The notes under the pieces were generated by a model. The model was not told where the DNA came from. It did no database searches and saw nothing but the letters and a program-made list of their open reading frames with translations. Positions 22,572 to 24,998 of a stretch of 24,998 bases of DNA are shown piece after piece (position 1 is the first letter of the stretch; each line of letters opens with the position of its first letter). A program made the position numbers and the translations under genes. Source of the DNA: a virus. The stretch is taken from positions 1 through 24,998 of IMG/VR virus record IMGVR_UViG_3300028025_000469; one strand, written 5' to 3'.

Positions 22572-23504
22572 TTAGATGTAAGTCTGTCGAGGAACAAACC
22601 GCAGAGCGGCTGTTTCACGGTCTTCTGTAGAAGCTAGTTCCCAAGCTTCGTCATACTGCATTTTTAAGATCTCTAGGCGCTGTGCCCCGTTGGGCACTTT
22701 TAACGCTAAATAATAGGCAAGCCCTGCAACCATGCAAGGCAAGAACCGGAATGGGACATCCATAGTGTTTACACCGCTGCCTGCGTCATCAACCCGGCGC
22801 ATACGGTAGTAAACAAGCTGATAAGTTGTTGTATTGTCTGGGGTAGGCCAGACTGTTACGGCTGGTGGTCTAGTCCAATAGACTGGAGTTGCTACAGCAT
22901 GTGTAGCTGCTACGGTGTCCTGCTGTGCCCGACCACAAAAGTTCAGAGTTCCGGCTGTACCACCTGTGGCGGTTACCGAGCTATAGCTTATGATTTCATT
23001 GTCTAGCTTTACAAACCCTGCCGATGGCAGCGGGTTTATGTTACTGATGTAGATTGTCGAATCTGTTGCAGCAACTGCTGTAGTTACAGTGGAGTCAACC
23101 AAATTGATCTGACCGTCCATCCTTTGCACCCAAATCTGTATCGGGCGAGCCTGTTGGAGCTTGTTTGGGATGGTTGCATAGGTAGAAACACTAATACGGG
23201 TGATCGTTAGATCCGCCTGAGTCGCCACGGAGTTAGCGCCAGTGCGTATAAGGTGCTCCAAAAGGTCTACGGTATCGTTGGGTAGCGCATACGTGCTAAC
23301 GCCGGGAATTAGCGTGATCGTGCCTTGTTCAAACGTCCACATGTTGACACCACGATTAGACCAGTCTGCAAATAACAGGTTTAGGCTGCGTCGGGCTGTT
23401 TTCAGGTCGTAACCAGAACGGAGTTCAGAACCGGCACGTTCAAATGCTTCCTCAACAATTTCTGTGAGTTCTAGATTGAATGATGTGGTTCCAGAGGTTG
23501 CCAT
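22572..23504 (-). CDS. P22 gp4-like tail accessory / DNA stabilisation protein with inserted module
   Basis: The protein has 310 residues. ELTEIVEEAFERAGSE (12-27), YDLKTARRSLNLLFADWSNR (32-51) and ALPNDTVDLLEHLIR (73-87) match the helical gp4-like head-tail accessory proteins that bind the portal and begin tail assembly. The C-terminal VPFRFLPCMVAGLAYYLALK and DEAWELASTEDRE continue the fold. Between about 136 and 209 is an extra beta module (IYISNINPLPSAGFVKLDNE, then CGRAQQDT), resembling a recurring surface module of phage virion proteins. ATG at 23504 has AAGGA ahead of it. The family is recognised from sequence; the structural role follows from P22. Confidence 0.82.
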   Translation of the reverse strand: MATSGTTSFNLELTEIVEEAFERAGSELRSGYDLKTARRSLNLLFADWSNRGVNMWTFEQGTITLIPGVSTYALPNDTVDLLEHLIRTGANSVATQADLTITRISVSTYATIPNKLQQARPIQIWVQRMDGQINLVDSTVTTAVAATDSTIYISNINPLPSAGFVKLDNEIISYSSVTATGGTAGTLNFCGRAQQDTVAATHAVATPVYWTRPPAVTVWPTPDNTTTYQLVYYRMRRVDDAGSGVNTMDVPFRFLPCMVAGLAYYLALKVPNGAQRLEILKMQYDEAWELASTEDRETAALRFVPRQTYI

Positions 23505-23506
23505 TG

Positions 23507-23740
23507 TTATTTCCTTGCCGTTTTAGCGGCTTGCAAGAAAGCTGCGTCGGTCGGAGCACTTTTAGCTCCGGGCTTACGCATCTTTTCACCACGCGCTCTT
23601 TTTGCGTGAATGTTTGCATACAAGCCAACCTTACCGCCTTCTGCATACTGTGTAAACGCAGTATCGTCCCGGCGGGCTTTCTTTACGGCTGATGGCATTT
23701 TGGAAGGGTTAATATCACCCATGCCTCTGCTGGACATCAT
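23507..23740 (-). CDS. Small basic protein with GLYANIHAKR motif
   Basis: The product is 77 residues from ATG at 23740, chosen because it overlaps the preceding stop as ATGA; a longer reading from 23770 would overlap the upstream gene more. It begins MMSSRGMGDINPSKMP. The second half has QYAEGGKVGLYANIHAKRAR, then EKMRKPGAKSAPTDAAFLQA. I recall both blocks as portable elements in many unrelated uncultured phage proteins. It is strongly basic and probably disordered at the start and helical at the end. No function known. It precedes the gp4-like gene and follows three other small basic proteins. Confidence 0.72.
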   Translation of the reverse strand: MMSSRGMGDINPSKMPSAVKKARRDDTAFTQYAEGGKVGLYANIHAKRARGEKMRKPGAKSAPTDAAFLQAAKTARK

Positions 23741-23952
23741 TTTTTGCCTTTCGACATTCCGCCGCCACACATGGTAATCATCTTACCCTTTGTCTTGCCA
23801 CGGATCTCGATACCGCCGCCACGGATGGATCCGCCCTTGGCTTTTTTTACGACTGGTTCATCCACAGGGACTGAGTCAGGATACATCTTGGCCTTTGCCT
23901 GTTTTGGCTTGGCTACAGGCTCATCCACTGGGGTAGCGTCAGGATATTTCAT
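23737..23952 (-). CDS. Small protein with duplicated YPD-PVDEPV peptide and RGKTKGK motif
   Basis: This 71-residue protein has YPDATPVDEPV (3-13) and YPDSVPVDEPV (24-34) as an internal duplication visible also in the DNA. Then comes KKAKGGSIRGG, followed by EIRGKTKGKMITMCGGGMSK and a Lys-rich end. The RGKTKGK piece is the basic motif shared with neighbouring small genes. The protein has an acidic first half and a basic second half. No catalytic features; unlikely to fold independently. Starts at ATG 23952, next to the previous stop. Confidence 0.7.
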   Translation of the reverse strand: MKYPDATPVDEPVAKPKQAKAKMYPDSVPVDEPVVKKAKGGSIRGGGIEIRGKTKGKMITMCGGGMSKGKK

Positions 23953-24456
23953 TTAGCACATCTTTCCACGGGTCTTACCACGTTGAGCAATGCCGTCTGC
24001 ACGGCGAGAAGCGGAAGAAACCGATCCACCGGAAGCCATCTTTTTAACAGCTCCACCTTTTTTCATGCCACGAGACTCACGACGCATTTCAGCAGCGTCT
24101 TCGTCTTGTTTGTTTACCGTAGCCTGTCCGCTTTCACGGTACTTACTGGATCCACGGCTATTGCCTGACTCTCCAGCACGTAAAAACTTGGAAGCAGCGT
24201 CTTCATCACGCTGTGCCATAGACATATCAAGAGCAGACTCGCTCATCTGCTTGTCAAGACTATCACGGCCTGACATGCTACCTGTAGGGCTAAGACGGCG
24301 ACCTTCGCGTGACTCTGAGTCCACAGGATCTGCCCGTTTAATAGCCATAGGAGAACCTTTACGGGTCAACCCACGCTTGTCATTGAGGTAGTCGCGTAAG
24401 TTGGTAAAGCCAGACTCTTCTAGCTCTTTTTTGCTGACGATTGGAGCTTTAGCCAT
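23953..24456 (-). CDS. Charged disordered protein ending in ADGIAQRGKTRGK motif
   Basis: The product is 167 residues from ATG at 24456 (TAATG overlap; an upstream GTG is less likely). The N-terminal helix VSKKELEESGFTNLRDYLND is followed by a Ser/Arg/Asp/Glu-rich stretch with RDEDAASKFLRAGESG and QDEDAAEMRRESRG, each holding a DEDAA core. The end has MKKGGAVKKMASGGSV and RRADGIAQRGKTRGKMC. Overall it looks like a flexible linker between a small helical head and a basic tail motif. Such composition suits a scaffold-like or internal virion protein, but nothing proves it. The C-terminal Cys is shared with the protein encoded upstream. Confidence 0.72.
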   Translation of the reverse strand: MAKAPIVSKKELEESGFTNLRDYLNDKRGLTRKGSPMAIKRADPVDSESREGRRLSPTGSMSGRDSLDKQMSESALDMSMAQRDEDAASKFLRAGESGNSRGSSKYRESGQATVNKQDEDAAEMRRESRGMKKGGAVKKMASGGSVSSASRRADGIAQRGKTRGKMC

Positions 24457-24833
24457 TAGCACATCCCACCTTTCTTCATGGTAACTTGCTTGCCTTTGGT
24501 CAAGCCACGTTTGGCTACGCCATTAGCAGACTTGCGAAATGCACCACCTTTAGCCAATGCTAGGGTTGTGCTTTTGCTGCCTTTGTGTTTTTGAGCGTCA
24601 TGTTGTTTAAACGCCTTCTTGATCATGGCTTTGTCTTGAGACTTGTCCATTTTCATGTCTTCTTTCATGTCGCTCTTAGCCATAGTGCCACCTTTTGAAA
24701 ATTTCTTGCCTTTATCGGCGTTACTGAAGTCTTTACCCACGGACTGCGGGATTCCTACTTTCTTAGCAAACGATGGCGAATTGGCTATCGCAGCCATGAA
24801 ATTGTGTTGCTTTTTAGAGCTACTTGGCATCAT
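24456..24833 (-). CDS. Lys-rich small protein ending in SANGVAKRGLTKGK motif
   Basis: This 125-residue protein begins MMPSSSKKQHNFMAAIANSP, followed by SFAKKVGIPQSVGKDFSNAD, a helix-rich block I have seen at the ends or starts of many uncultured phage proteins. The middle is Lys/Asp/Met-rich and probably disordered. AMIKKAFKQHDAQKHKG is a second recurrent block. The C-terminal KSANGVAKRGLTKGK (101-115) and KKGGMC contain the motif also found in three other genes here. The start overlaps the preceding gene as ATGA, with AGGGA just before. Function unknown; strongly positive charge suggests contact with DNA or with the acidic capsid interior. Confidence 0.75.
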   Translation of the reverse strand: MMPSSSKKQHNFMAAIANSPSFAKKVGIPQSVGKDFSNADKGKKFSKGGTMAKSDMKEDMKMDKSQDKAMIKKAFKQHDAQKHKGSKSTTLALAKGGAFRKSANGVAKRGLTKGKQVTMKKGGMC

Positions 24834-24998
24834 TTCCCTGCTTGAATAAGCTGGTCAATTTTTGCTTCAAGCTTGTTAAAGCGTTGGTCAATGTGGTCAG
24901 TAATTCGTTGAACTTCTGCTTGAGTAACTGTATCACGGGCAATCTCCTCGCGGGTTATGTTTAAAAGACGTTCAACACGCTTAGTGTCTTCGCCAATT
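24830..24998 (-). CDS. C-terminal end of a coiled-coil protein, cut by window edge
   Basis: The last 55 codons of an open frame enter from the right edge and stop at TGA overlapping the next ATG (ATGA). The residues (RVERLLNITREEIARDTV, then DHIDQRFNKLEAKIDQLI) have heptad spacing of hydrophobic residues, indicating a coiled coil, and end QAGK. Without the N-terminus it cannot be identified. Its position upstream of the small basic genes would suit another short structural or scaffold-like protein. Confidence 0.7.
   Translation of the reverse strand, partial: IGEDTKRVERLLNITREEIARDTVTQAEVQRITDHIDQRFNKLEAKIDQLIQAGK

Noticed and set aside
23990-24391. 133-codon plus-strand frame
   Set aside because: Antisense to the 167-residue small protein; Arg/Ser-rich shadow composition and no start signal.

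Overview
This window is a stretch of the late (virion and lysis) operon of a tailed bacteriophage. All supported genes, about 36, lie on the minus strand and are read from high to low coordinates. They are packed with ATGA or TAATG overlaps or gaps of a few bases, and no stretch over 300 bases lacks a gene. I see no integrase, tRNA, replication gene or host metabolic gene. Proteins resembling the P22 gp4 and gp10 tail-accessory proteins, followed by two ejection-like proteins (one with a lytic transglycosylase domain), suggest a short-tailed, podovirus-like particle. A 3TM-type holin and an M15 endolysin suggest a Gram-negative host. Several families resemble ones I associate with uncultured freshwater or marine Caudoviricetes; that is recall, not a search result.

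Layout in transcription order. (1) 24998-21746: the end of a coiled-coil protein, four small basic Gly/Lys-rich proteins sharing short motifs, the gp4-like tail accessory protein, a zinc-ribbon protein and two more small basic proteins. (2) 21742-18660: an adaptor-like protein and small virion proteins, with a tail-fibre-like protein. (3) 18659-9942: a large adhesin/tail-fibre bank with different N-terminal anchor-like domains. It includes a Gly-rich fibre, a fibre built from a duplicated 122-residue unit, a protein made almost entirely of 20-residue and 11-residue repeats, and a pair of paralogues. A three-gene enzyme cassette (aspartyl hydroxylase-like, 2OG-Fe(II) oxygenase-like, cupin) sits inside this bank. 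(4) 9921-7842: a small ORF, two uncharacterised membrane proteins, the holin and the endolysin. (5) 7823-1: the gp10-like tail stabilisation protein, a small protein, an 825-residue virion protein carrying an intein-like Hint domain, a Gln-rich ejection-like protein and the lytic transglycosylase protein, which runs off the left edge.

The adaptor, gp4-like and gp10-like proteins probably close the head and form the tail hub. The fibre bank gives several receptor-binding options. The Hint protein and the two ejection-like proteins are probably internal or tail-tip components, and the lysis block ends infection. The strongest unexplained signals are: the mini-intein with Lys at the +1 position; a short basic motif (ADG-[VI]-A-x-x-G-x-T-[KR]-G-K) recurring in unrelated small proteins, together with G-G-x-hydrophobic pentapeptides that also occur in the ejection-like proteins; the oxygenase/cupin cassette among adhesin genes; and the 20/11-residue repeat protein.
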